From JACTMJ01 sp039812845 (lineage in GTDB: Bacteria; Acidobacteriota; Terriglobia; Bryobacterales; Bryobacteraceae): a stretch of DNA of 42,298 nucleotides. A program made the translations under genes and the position numbers. The stretch spans positions 1 through 42,298 of the forward strand of contig JBDIBK010000015.1 of the NCBI GenBank assembly GCA_039812845.1. Reading direction: 5' to 3'. The notes beneath the pieces are model-generated. The model did not search any database. It was not told the origin of the DNA and was given only the letters and a program-made list of their open reading frames with translations. Below, in pieces: positions 33,187-40,773 of this stretch; the first letter of the stretch is position 1, and every line of letters starts with the position of its first letter.

Positions 33187-35868
33187 CTATGGCGCTTCCG
33201 GGGCCGCTTTTTCGATCCGCAATTCCAGGCGATTCGAGCACTCTTCCGCTGTGCAAATCGCAAGCGGGCTGACGCGCCCGGCAAGCCGTTCAATCGCCTC
33301 GGCGGGCAGTGTATCCAGGCGGAGATTCACCTGATCGAGCCCCGCGAAACTTCCCTGCCGGCCGGCGTATTCCGGCTCGATCTCCTCTTCGCCGAGCATC
33401 GCGCGAACAGGCATCGCCGCACTGGAAGACCATCCGGTTCCATACAGGATCAGATAGACCTGCGTGCCAGGCTCCCCGAGCCGGACCGGGTTCGGCCCGT
33501 ATGCCGGGCCAGTGTCACCCAGTGGAGAAGGGAGTGCCAAGGTTTGCGACACCCGTTCTCCGTTTGCGCGGACGTACAGCACTTCGCCCGCCGGCGGCCC
33601 CGCCCCGGAGGCGTCTGCCGCGAAAAGCCCCGGCGAGGTAGCGTCGATATATAGCCAGTCCCGGTGCGTGAGTTGCTGGCCCTGGTAGACGAAGACGCTG
33701 GCAATGCCGGGTGCAAGGCCTTCCGGGACCTGCAGATTGATCTGATTCGGCGAGACGAAGATCATTCCGGCATGGCGGGTGACGCCCATGAGGTCCCGCA
33801 CTTCCACGCGAACGTCTCCGAGAACCGCGGGCAGGCTCTGCCCTTCGGCAAACCAGGTTCCCGAGGCCATGCCCTCTCCAAATAGCGCGGCCAGGGCACC
33901 GGCCGAGGTGTGACGCCGCACATAGCTGGCGGCGTTGGTTTGCACCGCCGCGCCCCGCGCGCGAAAGCCGTTGTCAAAGCCGCGCAGAAACTCCCAGGAT
34001 ACCGGGAGCCCATCGCCCGGCCAGGCCTTGATCGCGTTCGGCAGTTCGAGCAGGCGCACTTGCGCGCCGAACTGGCAGCCGCTCCAATCCGTCACCTTCC
34101 ATGGCACGGTGCCGCGCGGCCATTCCATCCCGGCATGGGCCGCGCAGCGCTGCCGCCCAGCCCAGAATGCAGCTTGCAAGGCGGCCGCGGTGGGCTCGGG
34201 CGCTTCCTCCCCGGTCTCCGCTGGCGCGGAACTCCACAGCATCACCGGCAAGCGCCCAACGCCATCGCATACGCGCCGCGACGCTTCATCGTCGCCCCGG
34301 TCCTTTAGCAGGATCGAAGGCTGCACGAGGACGAGGCCCGCGAAGGCATCCGGAGCGCGGCAGGCGGCCAGGGCCGCGACATCCGCACCCTCGCGGAAAC
34401 CCAGCAAATAGACGCGGCGCGGATCGACGCCCGGTGCGGCCGCAAGCTGTTTGCCCGCAAAGGCAAGCAGCTCCGCATCGTTCCCAGGACGGGTGCCGAA
34501 ATCCGGCGTGAGGTCCCAGCGCCGAGGGTTCTCCTCCCCAGGCACGGCAGTGCCCACGACGCTGCCATCCCACACTTCCACCACCGCGCGCTCCCGTTCG
34601 GCAAACTCCGCAAGGCCCGCGTCGGCGGCGAACGCGAGACCGTTCGACGCGTTGGCATGCACGGCGATCAGCGCCGGGCACGGCGACGAGGGCTGCCGGC
34701 AGGCGGAGGGCACATAGCGGTGCGCGGTTCGGATGCCGCCAATGCCCGCGGGCTCCCCGACGGCGCTGGGCAGGGGCGAAACAACCACGCCGTGTTCCTC
34801 AAACTTCGCCGTCAGCCTCGTCTCGGGAAGCGGAAAGGCCTTGGCCAGCACATCCTGAATTTCGTAGTAGAAGCGGTTGAAGCCGCTGCCGGCGTTCCTC
34901 TGAAACACGAGGAACGCGAATTCGCGGCGGCGGTCGATGTACGGGCTCACCCCGAATGCGCCCTGGGAACTGTTGGCTTCGCTTACGCCGTCCGCGGCCC
35001 CTTCCAGCCAGTTCCCGAATCCATAGCGGTTCCCGCCCGCCCCCGGCCGGATCGCCTCATCCGTCGCATAGAAGGACGACGCAATTCGCGCGCCGCGCGT
35101 CTGGTCCGCGAGCATCCCGGCAACGTCGCGCTCAGAGAGGATCCGCTTCCCCTCCCACACGCCCCCGGCCGCGAGCATCCGCACGAAGCGCAGGTAGTCG
35201 TCCGTGGTGGAAACCGCGCCGGCGGCGATATCCGGGTTCAGCGCCGGGCCATTCGGCTGAAAAGTGGTGGATGTCATGCCCAGCGGCTGGGCGATGCGCT
35301 GCTGAAACAGATCTTCCCAGAAGTGCCCCGAGATGGTCTCCGCCACGCGGCCGCCCACCTGCATCCCGGCGTCCCCATAGTGGAAGGTGGTGCCGGGCAG
35401 ATAGAGCAGCGGGCTCTGGGCAATCTCCCGCACGCAATTGTCGATGGTCTTGGCGCGCTCATCCAGGCAGGGGAAGCCGGCCCGCATCCCCGTGGTATGG
35501 GAGAAGATCTGCCTCAGGGTGATGGGGGCTTTGTCGTTCCGCAGGTAATAAAGATGCAGCCCGGCGGGATCGTCCCAAGCAAGCAACCCTTCATCCACCA
35601 TGGATTGCACGGTGGCAGCCGCCAGCCACTTCGAGGCCGAAGCGATCGGGAGCCGGCCGATTCCGTCCATTCCGCCGTGGCCGGAGGTGCGCTTGCGATA
35701 AACCACCTGGCCGCGATACAGCACCACCAGTTCGAGATCGCTCCGCAGCGTGAACGCGGACCGCGCGAGGATGCCATCAAGCGCGGATGGGTCCAGGGCC
35801 GGTTCCGCGCGGGCGGAGGAGAGGGCAAGCGAAAGGATCGCCCAAAGAAAGAGAAACCGACGAAGCAT
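33187..35868 (-). CDS. Secreted three-domain protein: serine hydrolase, degenerate esterase-like domain, Solibacter C-terminal domain
   Basis: 893 residues. Signal peptide 1-21 (LFLWAILSLALSSARA). Domain 1 (about 25-385): class C beta-lactamase/transpeptidase-like, with S-x-x-K at S77-K80 and Y164-G-D166 where Y-x-N is usual. Domain 2 (about 410-630): LpqC/PHB-depolymerase-like alpha/beta fold (R-V-Y-L-L-G-F-R-E-G-A-D) in which the expected nucleophile position of G-x-S-x-G is R492, so it is probably inactive. Domain 3 (645-893): N-A-A-S-Y...F-V-S-P-N-Q-I-N-L-Q-V-P, the TIGR03437 Solibacter domain often seen at the ends of large secreted proteins. Substrate unknown; esterase or peptidase action of domain 1 is likely. 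ATG 35868 begins the signal peptide; longer frames up to 36168 overlap the next gene. Confidence 0.85.
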   Translation of the reverse strand: MLRRFLFLWAILSLALSSARAEPALDPSALDGILARSAFTLRSDLELVVLYRGQVVYRKRTSGHGGMDGIGRLPIASASKWLAAATVQSMVDEGLLAWDDPAGLHLYYLRNDKAPITLRQIFSHTTGMRAGFPCLDERAKTIDNCVREIAQSPLLYLPGTTFHYGDAGMQVGGRVAETISGHFWEDLFQQRIAQPLGMTSTTFQPNGPALNPDIAAGAVSTTDDYLRFVRMLAAGGVWEGKRILSERDVAGMLADQTRGARIASSFYATDEAIRPGAGGNRYGFGNWLEGAADGVSEANSSQGAFGVSPYIDRRREFAFLVFQRNAGSGFNRFYYEIQDVLAKAFPLPETRLTAKFEEHGVVVSPLPSAVGEPAGIGGIRTAHRYVPSACRQPSSPCPALIAVHANASNGLAFAADAGLAEFAERERAVVEVWDGSVVGTAVPGEENPRRWDLTPDFGTRPGNDAELLAFAGKQLAAAPGVDPRRVYLLGFREGADVAALAACRAPDAFAGLVLVQPSILLKDRGDDEASRRVCDGVGRLPVMLWSSAPAETGEEAPEPTAAALQAAFWAGRQRCAAHAGMEWPRGTVPWKVTDWSGCQFGAQVRLLELPNAIKAWPGDGLPVSWEFLRGFDNGFRARGAAVQTNAASYVRRHTSAGALAALFGEGMASGTWFAEGQSLPAVLGDVRVEVRDLMGVTRHAGMIFVSPNQINLQVPEGLAPGIASVFVYQGQQLTHRDWLYIDATSPGLFAADASGAGPPAGEVLYVRANGERVSQTLALPSPLGDTGPAYGPNPVRLGEPGTQVYLILYGTGWSSSAAMPVRAMLGEEEIEPEYAGRQGSFAGLDQVNLRLDTLPAEAIERLAGRVSPLAICTAEECSNRLELRIEKAAPEAP

Positions 35869-36020
35869 GAGAGATCGGGCGGCGTGCGCACGCCCGGCGT
35901 GCCACCCTCCGCAGTGTAGCAACCGGCACACCCCATGCGCGCACCCTTCCGCTTGCGCGGCGCCCGGATTGCTGGACCATTCGCGGTATACGAAACCAGC
36001 CCGCTGGATAGCGGAGCACT

Positions 36021-37157
36021 TCAGCGTTCTGTTCCAAAGATCCGGCGTTTGGCCTTTTGCACGAGGGCCTTTGCGCGGAGCAGGTCTCCGGCGAAACGCT
36101 TCCGAAGGTAGGGTTTGCCCTCCGAAAACCACCAGTAGGAGGGGGAGTGCTTCCCCGCCCCGGCCCAAACGCTCACCACCTGCTGGCGTTCATTCGCCCA
36201 GGTGAGCTTGTACGGTTCGTCGCCCAAGAGGAAGTCCACGCCCTTCATGCCGCGGCGGCAGGCGTCCTCCAGAACCAGCGAGATATGGATCTTGCCGGGG
36301 GAGAGGTTGTGGAACTCCTTCCGATAGGAAGGCCGATACCACTGAAACCAGCCTCCGGATTGAAACCCGAACTGGTAACTGACGTGTGTATCCCCGCAGC
36401 GGACGGTGGAGAAGTGGATGCCGCCGCCCCAGAGCCTCGTGAGGAGTTCGCGGTAGTGCGCGCGGACGGCGGGAGATTGGAACTGGCCGGGATAACCCTG
36501 AGCGAGCCATTTCTCGTCATGCACTTCAAAGAACTCGTCCAATACCGTGAGACCCTCGTCGAGCGTTTCCGGTTGCCAAAGTGTCACTGGCCCGCGCTCG
36601 GCCAATCGCTTGCGCTGGCGGCGCGTATCGATCCTGTGGCTGGAGGAAAACCCTTTCTCCACCTCCTCATACTCGCGGTCGTTGATGGCCAGTCGCGGTG
36701 CGTCTTCCGTCTCCTCAAACACTGGCATGCCGCGTTCCTCAAGGCAGGCTCGGAGAATCGGCAAGGCGGGATCGTTCGCGGGGATATGGGGCCACCAGAG
36801 CACGCCCGGGTTTCCGAAATGCGCAATGGCGGCGTCGAGCATCGGGGGAAGGATCTCCTGGGCGCGAGGCGGATCGAGGGCAAGCGGCTGGTAATCGGCG
36901 ATCGCGAACGGCGTCACCAGAGGCAGATAGAGGCCGCGGGCATCGGTTCGCAGACGGCCAAACGGCATTACGCCCACCAGACGCCCGCCGTCTCTGGCGC
37001 AGACCAATGCCACTTTCTTCACCGGGTACGCCGCCAGATGGGCCTGATACCATCGCGGCGATGCAAGCACCTCCGCCTCGGAGCCCTCGATGAGACTCTG
37101 CCATTCCGCGGAAAGCGTCTCAATGGCGGCAGGCCCAGCTAATATCGAAATTTCCAC
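36021..37157 (-). CDS. GNAT-superfamily acyltransferase, FemAB/CelD (BioF2-like) type
   Basis: 378 residues. The double-GNAT layout of the CelD/FemAB-like group is suggested by E-W-Q-S-L at the N-terminus, R-R-Q-R-K-R-L-A-E-R-G (about 178-189), the F-F-E-V-H-x-x-K-W block, and F-Q-W-Y-R-P-S-Y...S-P-G-K-I-H-I near residue 290. Such proteins add acyl or aminoacyl groups to exported polysaccharides or cell-wall precursors; the substrate here is unknown. GTG 37157 with GGAGGAAG 8 nt upstream is a convincing start. It lies 39 bp after the repeat protein gene on the same strand, so the two may form one transcript. Confidence 0.8.
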   Translation of the reverse strand: MEISILAGPAAIETLSAEWQSLIEGSEAEVLASPRWYQAHLAAYPVKKVALVCARDGGRLVGVMPFGRLRTDARGLYLPLVTPFAIADYQPLALDPPRAQEILPPMLDAAIAHFGNPGVLWWPHIPANDPALPILRACLEERGMPVFEETEDAPRLAINDREYEEVEKGFSSSHRIDTRRQRKRLAERGPVTLWQPETLDEGLTVLDEFFEVHDEKWLAQGYPGQFQSPAVRAHYRELLTRLWGGGIHFSTVRCGDTHVSYQFGFQSGGWFQWYRPSYRKEFHNLSPGKIHISLVLEDACRRGMKGVDFLLGDEPYKLTWANERQQVVSVWAGAGKHSPSYWWFSEGKPYLRKRFAGDLLRAKALVQKAKRRIFGTER

Positions 37158-37196
37158 GCAGCGCTTCCTCCAGCCCGAGCGACAAGCCCGGCTATT

Positions 37197-38096
37197 TCAA
37201 GTTAGCAAGGAGATGGCCAAATTCGGAGCGCGATGCGAAGCGAGGTCCAGCCGCGGCGCAAGGGGACCACCAGAATCCCGGACGATCCGGTGAGGCTTCC
37301 GGATGCCGCAGCGACCGTTCCGCGCCACGCTGCGTGAAGTTCGGAGGTTGTCCACCGTGTCCACGGTGTCCACGGTGTCCACAACCTCTACAGTGCCTGT
37401 GGTGTCGATGCTGTCCAAACTGTCCAAGGTGCCTACGGTGTCCAGGGCGTCCGGGTTGTCCAGAGTGTCCACAGTGTCCATGGGGTGCGCACGGTCTACG
37501 GCGCTCGGCGTGTCCACGGTGTCCATGGTGTCCGCATTGTCCATGGTTTCCTCAGTGTAGTCAGGGTTCGCGGTGTCCAGGGCGTCCATGTTGTCTGACG
37601 TGAAGATGCCGCCGATGTTGTCCACATTGTCCACGGTGTCCATGGTGTCCACGGCTTCTTCTGGGGCGGGGATGGACATGGGGAGCCAGCGATCACCTTT
37701 TCGGTTGAGGATGGCGAGGGCGGCGTGGAGGCGGAGGCTGGCGGGGAGGGCTTCGTCGCGCATGACGGTATCCACCAACATGCGGGCGCAGGCCTCCGCA
37801 TTGTGGAATTCTTCGGTGACCTGGGCGCGGTAGTCGTTGCGAGCGCGGGCGGTCGCAACGCGAAATTCGGGATGGCGCGAGCAGGCCTTGTAGAACGCGG
37901 CGGAGGAATAGCCCACGTGGCGCATGGCGTCAGCAACGGGCGCGCCCTGCACCGGGAGGTTGAGAACGGTTCTCTGACAGGATGCGGATACCGGCGTGCT
38001 TGTCTCGCGCGGCACGGGTACGGACACGGGATGCGATTCCGGCGGGGTTTCGGGGGCGCTGGTTTCGTATTCGACAAATGCGCTCGCGATGGACAT
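37197..38096 (-). CDS. HTH-like protein with long (V/M)DT repeat tail
   Basis: 299 residues; I do not recognise a named family. Residues about 38-140 look like a helix-turn-helix domain (Q-R-T-V-L...G-A-P-V-A-D-A-M-R-H-V-G-Y-S-S-A-A-F-Y-K-A), similar in feel to terminase small subunits or transposase HTH domains. Residues 149-250 are a degenerate, highly acidic three-residue repeat (V-D-T, M-D-T, L-D-N and variants), followed by a basic Arg-rich tail of about 50. A DNA-binding head with an acidic tail is therefore plausible. ATG 38096 is supported by AAGGAG 8 nt upstream. The gene probably heads a transcript with the acyltransferase gene. The same repeat read on the plus strand gives long open frames that I consider spurious. 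Confidence 0.7.
   Translation of the reverse strand: MSIASAFVEYETSAPETPPESHPVSVPVPRETSTPVSASCQRTVLNLPVQGAPVADAMRHVGYSSAAFYKACSRHPEFRVATARARNDYRAQVTEEFHNAEACARMLVDTVMRDEALPASLRLHAALAILNRKGDRWLPMSIPAPEEAVDTMDTVDNVDNIGGIFTSDNMDALDTANPDYTEETMDNADTMDTVDTPSAVDRAHPMDTVDTLDNPDALDTVGTLDSLDSIDTTGTVEVVDTVDTVDTVDNLRTSRSVARNGRCGIRKPHRIVRDSGGPLAPRLDLASHRAPNLAISLLT
37347..37652 (-). repeat. Degenerate 9-bp tandem repeat coding the (V/M)DT tail
   Basis: Plus-strand unit GTGTCCACG and relatives (GTGTCCATG, TTGTCCATG) recur along about 300 bp with interruptions. Units are kept in frame with the minus-strand gene (GAC ACC GTG and variants). Purest near 37347-37385. It is coding, not a CRISPR: there are no regular spacers. 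Confidence 0.85.
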
Positions 38097-39651
38097 GCTG
38101 CAAGCTCCTTCCACTGGGAATGTTTTCGAGTGAGCAGGTATAGTCCTCTCCCTGAGAAGAGCATAGCGGCAGCGACGGACGGATTCTGGAGTTGCGGGAG
38201 CGAAGTTCTTGATTCGAGGCCGGATATAAATCGGAAAGTGTGGAACCGGCGGCTGTTGGGTGGGGCGGAATACGGAGAAGAGGCGTTAGGGTACCGAGGG
38301 TGGCACGTCAGCGTCGCACCGGCAAACCGGCCGTCGCGACATGGTCTCGCTGGCGCTCGGCCTGATTGATGGACGGCGGCGCTTGTCCGGGCGTGGTAAC
38401 AAGCGGCTAAACTTTGCCTGTGGCTGGTGCGACGGTTTCCTGTCGGGTGTTGGCGCGACCGTGCTGGGAAATGGTGGTGGCTGTTTGGTTTGCGTGCATG
38501 TTTGGGTGAAGAGAGTGGTGCGGCCCAATAAACTCGCGGTGAAAGATTTGCTGGGCCGCGCCCCGAAACCGCCGAGACATTCCCCGAGCCCCGCACGGAG
38601 GCTTCATCGGAACGAAAAACAAGATAACTCATTTATTCCCAGTGATGTAGCATTTTACGAAAACTGCAACTGTTCCTCTTTCTGTCCCTCTTCCCGCGAG
38701 AAAACGGCGGCAGCGACCCGCGCAGGTGCGAATGTTCTCGGGACAACTGGGTACGAGGTTGTGCCGTTGGCGTGGTCAACGTTTCGGCGATAATGAAAGT
38801 TCGGTCTTGACCGCTTGGCTGCATAGTGGCTGGTTGACTGCCGTTACGGCGTGGATCGGCTCTTTTATGGCTTCCGTGTTGATCACATGGGAGGTGCATT
38901 TGAGTCTAAACGTCAATTTCGTGTGTGTGGTGAAGTTCGCGGTGCTGGGAGCCCGGTCGGGAAAGAACTGATCCATGCAGGTAACGTGTCAGACAGAACC
39001 AATGTGCAGCGCCACGGTCGTGAGCACCGTAGGGGAGGTTCAACTCCTCCCCCTCCCTCCATTCTTCGGATGGGATACTCCAAATTAAACTGTGAGGAGT
39101 TACCGCCCAATCGTTCCAGTGTCTCGACGCCGTCGATTTACATCATTCCCTCGGCTGGTCGGTGCGTGTCAAGCACTTTGAGACACCCAGCGTTGGAACT
39201 TATTCTGAAATCCGTCATCAGATCAAACTCTGCCGAGATCCCCTTCGGCAGTTGTGCCGGCTGCGATAGCAACGGGACGGATTGGGTGAGCAGTGTGGGC
39301 CGCGCTAAACCGGTGCAGGGCGGGCGGATGGAAGATTTTCAACTTTGGTGATGTTGGTGGATCGGAGGGTGAGACCGCGATAATGGCTCGCGGTGCCGAA
39401 CGTGCGGAGCGACGTGGCCGTACCTAATAGATTCCTAATTAATTGGCGTTCGTACTTAGAGGGTTTGCCGCGTCGGGGACATCTTTCGAATGCGGCAGCG
39501 AAGGGGGAGGGCCGGCAACAGGTTGCGGTTTCCAACGAGGCTTGAGCACGTCACGGCTCCCACGAAAGTGGTAGTGTCCCTCTCATTTAGACGTTCACTC
39601 TAAGTCCTATGCCGATATAATTGCAGATCGGCTGCGAGGGATCTATGGCGT
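38097..39651. other. 1.55-kb stretch with no convincing gene
   Basis: Short frames on both strands lack ribosome binding sites and recognisable motifs. A tRNA/tmRNA-like 3' end lies at 39034-39061. A TATAAT at about 39613-39618 has no clear partner. Base use is more mixed than in the housekeeping part. It may be the edge of an integrated element or decayed sequence. Confidence 0.55.
39034..39061 (+). other. tRNA/tmRNA 3'-end-like fragment, possible attachment site
   Basis: GGAGG (39034-39038), T-loop TTCAACT, CCTCC (39046-39050), a 7-nt acceptor strand CCCTCCC (39051-39057), discriminator T and encoded CCA (39059-39061). The T-arm is perfect and the loop fits TTCRANY. No matching GGGAGGG 5' strand, D-arm or anticodon arm is found upstream, so it is not a full tRNA. 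Site-specific recombinases often leave such 3' copies (attL/attR). The TTCAACT loop is also common in tmRNA, another frequent target. Confidence 0.45.
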
Positions 39652-40158
39652 CTATCTGGGTTCGATCATCCGCCGCACGTCCTTGAGCAGGATGAAAAGA
39701 TGCATCGGATCGGTTGGAGAGGGAAGAAAATCGAATTTCTGGTAGAAGCTTCGCGCTTGCTCATCCTTCGCGTGAACGGCGAAGGCGCGGATGCCGGCGA
39801 TGTCGGCTGCCTGCAGTGTGCGGTGCATCGCATCTTTCAGAAGCGCCTTTCCTACGCCCTGGCCGTGCCAGCGACGGTCCACAGCCAGGCGCGCAAGCAG
39901 CATAATCGGCACTGGATGGCGCGCTAAACCCTTGGTCAATCGCTCCGGGGCTTCCTCGCGCGAAACCTGCCCCACGGCAAGGGTATGATAGCCGATGACG
40001 GATTCGGCGACGAGGCCGACATAGGTCTGCGCGGCACCAGCCTGCTGGTTCTGCCACGCGTAACGCAGAAGATACCGGTTCAGTTCCTCACGGCCGCAGT
40101 CAAAGCCCTCGATGGGTTGGTCCGCTCTGAGCTTTTCAACGCGGCGATCGGCACTCAC
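39652..40158 (-). CDS. GNAT toxin, TacT-like
   Basis: 168 residues. GNAT domain with the acetyl-CoA loop W-H-G-Q-G-V-G-K-A-L (about 97-106) after L-A-R-L-A-V-D-R-R, and the family-typical N-terminus F-D-C-G-R-E-E-L-N-R-Y-L and C-terminus F-Y-Q-K-F-D-F-L-P. These toxins acetylate aminoacyl-tRNA and block translation. The start is GTG 40158, overlapping the antitoxin stop by 4 bp (GTGA), a standard coupling. Confidence 0.9.
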   Translation of the reverse strand: MSADRRVEKLRADQPIEGFDCGREELNRYLLRYAWQNQQAGAAQTYVGLVAESVIGYHTLAVGQVSREEAPERLTKGLARHPVPIMLLARLAVDRRWHGQGVGKALLKDAMHRTLQAADIAGIRAFAVHAKDEQARSFYQKFDFLPSPTDPMHLFILLKDVRRMIEPR

Positions 40159-40445
40159 GGATTTGGCCCGGCATCGAAGAATCCGGGTTCTTTCAAGAGG
40201 CGCTCAAGATGGGGCAGGGGGCGAGGAGGCGCGTCAAGCGCAGTCTGGAATGCTTTCCACTGCTCCGCATTCAGGCCGAAGGTCCGGCGGTCCGCTAATG
40301 TCTCCTCGGCGCGCGCAAGGGCGCTTTCCAGCACAAACTGGCTGACGGAGCGATGGGACGCAACGGCAGCAGCCTGCAGCGCGCGCTTTGCCGTGCGCGT
40401 CAGGCGCAGATCGAGTTTCTCGCTGCGTGTCGTGCCTGTGGCCAT
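40155..40445 (-). CDS. DUF1778 antitoxin (ribbon-helix-helix), TacA-like
   Basis: 96 residues. Ribbon-helix-helix N-terminus (K-L-D-L-R-L-T-R-T-A-K-R-A-L-Q-A-A-A) and S-V-S-Q-F-V-L-E-S-A; then the toxin-wrapping tail with A-E-Q-W-K-A-F-Q-T-A-L-D and L-L-K-E-P-G-F-F-D. It binds the GNAT toxin coded next and represses the operon. ATG 40445 has AGGAGGAGG about 4-5 nt upstream; a longer frame reaches 40574 but those residues are not family-like. Confidence 0.92.
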   Translation of the reverse strand: MATGTTRSEKLDLRLTRTAKRALQAAAVASHRSVSQFVLESALARAEETLADRRTFGLNAEQWKAFQTALDAPPRPLPHLERLLKEPGFFDAGPNP

Positions 40446-40467
40446 GGCCCTCCTCCTTGCAACTCTG

Positions 40468-40501
40468 ATATTAGCCAATCTGCCCGACACTGTCAAGACA
40501 G
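40468..40501 (-). promoter_or_regulatory. Promoter and palindrome of the DUF1778-GNAT operon
   Basis: Minus strand: TTGACA (40491-40496), 17 bp, TAATAT (40468-40473). The -35 box lies in a palindrome CTGTC-TT-GACAG (40490-40501), a likely operator half-site pair for the antitoxin. Confidence 0.65.
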
Positions 40502-40709
40502 GCAACGCCACGGCGTTGACAATTCTGAGTGACACCGATCCGATCCGGTGGTCATTGAACGTAAGTGATTGCATTTACGCCACCGTGGCAGAAATTGGCA
40601 AAGACAGGAAGGCATGATCCCCGGCAGAGCCTTGCCCTCGCCTGGTAGGCTAGACCGTAACCCAGTGGCTTCATCGGCTTCGGGAGATTGATGCGGTAGT
40701 TACACCCGG

Positions 40710-40736
40710 TTGGAACTGGTATTGTTCTGCTAATAT
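40710..40736 (+). promoter_or_regulatory. Possible promoter of the HEPN-like gene
   Basis: TGC-TAATAT (40728-40736), an extended -10, with TTGGAA (40710-40715) 15 bp upstream. GAGGAGG (40761-40767) 6 nt before the ATG is a strong ribosome binding site. The rest of the 40446-40773 gap holds the toxin-antitoxin promoter only. Confidence 0.45.
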
Positions 40737-40773
40737 TGAATTATCCCACTGGCCTAAGCAGAGGAGGCTCCGA

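Noticed and set aside
34657..35919. A 420-codon frame opposite the serine hydrolase gene
   Set aside because: Antisense shadow; the minus strand has signal peptide, SxxK and TIGR03437 motifs.
37303..37603. Plus-strand frames of Ser-Thr-Val or Cys-Pro repeats over the tandem array
   Set aside because: They are the other readings of the 9-bp repeat; only the minus frame has a strong ribosome binding site and a non-repeat domain.
37347..37652. CRISPR array
   Set aside because: Units are 9 bp, contiguous and degenerate, with no spacers of regular size and no cas genes.
38940..39061. A complete tRNA, selenocysteine tRNA or tmRNA ending at 39061
   Set aside because: I could not build a D-arm, anticodon arm or a 5' acceptor strand; GGGAG-type starts nearby give wrong spacing and unpaired acceptors.
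38341..39351. Two plus-strand frames of 150 and 166 codons
   Set aside because: No ribosome binding sites, no motifs, odd composition; the second runs through the tRNA-like fragment.
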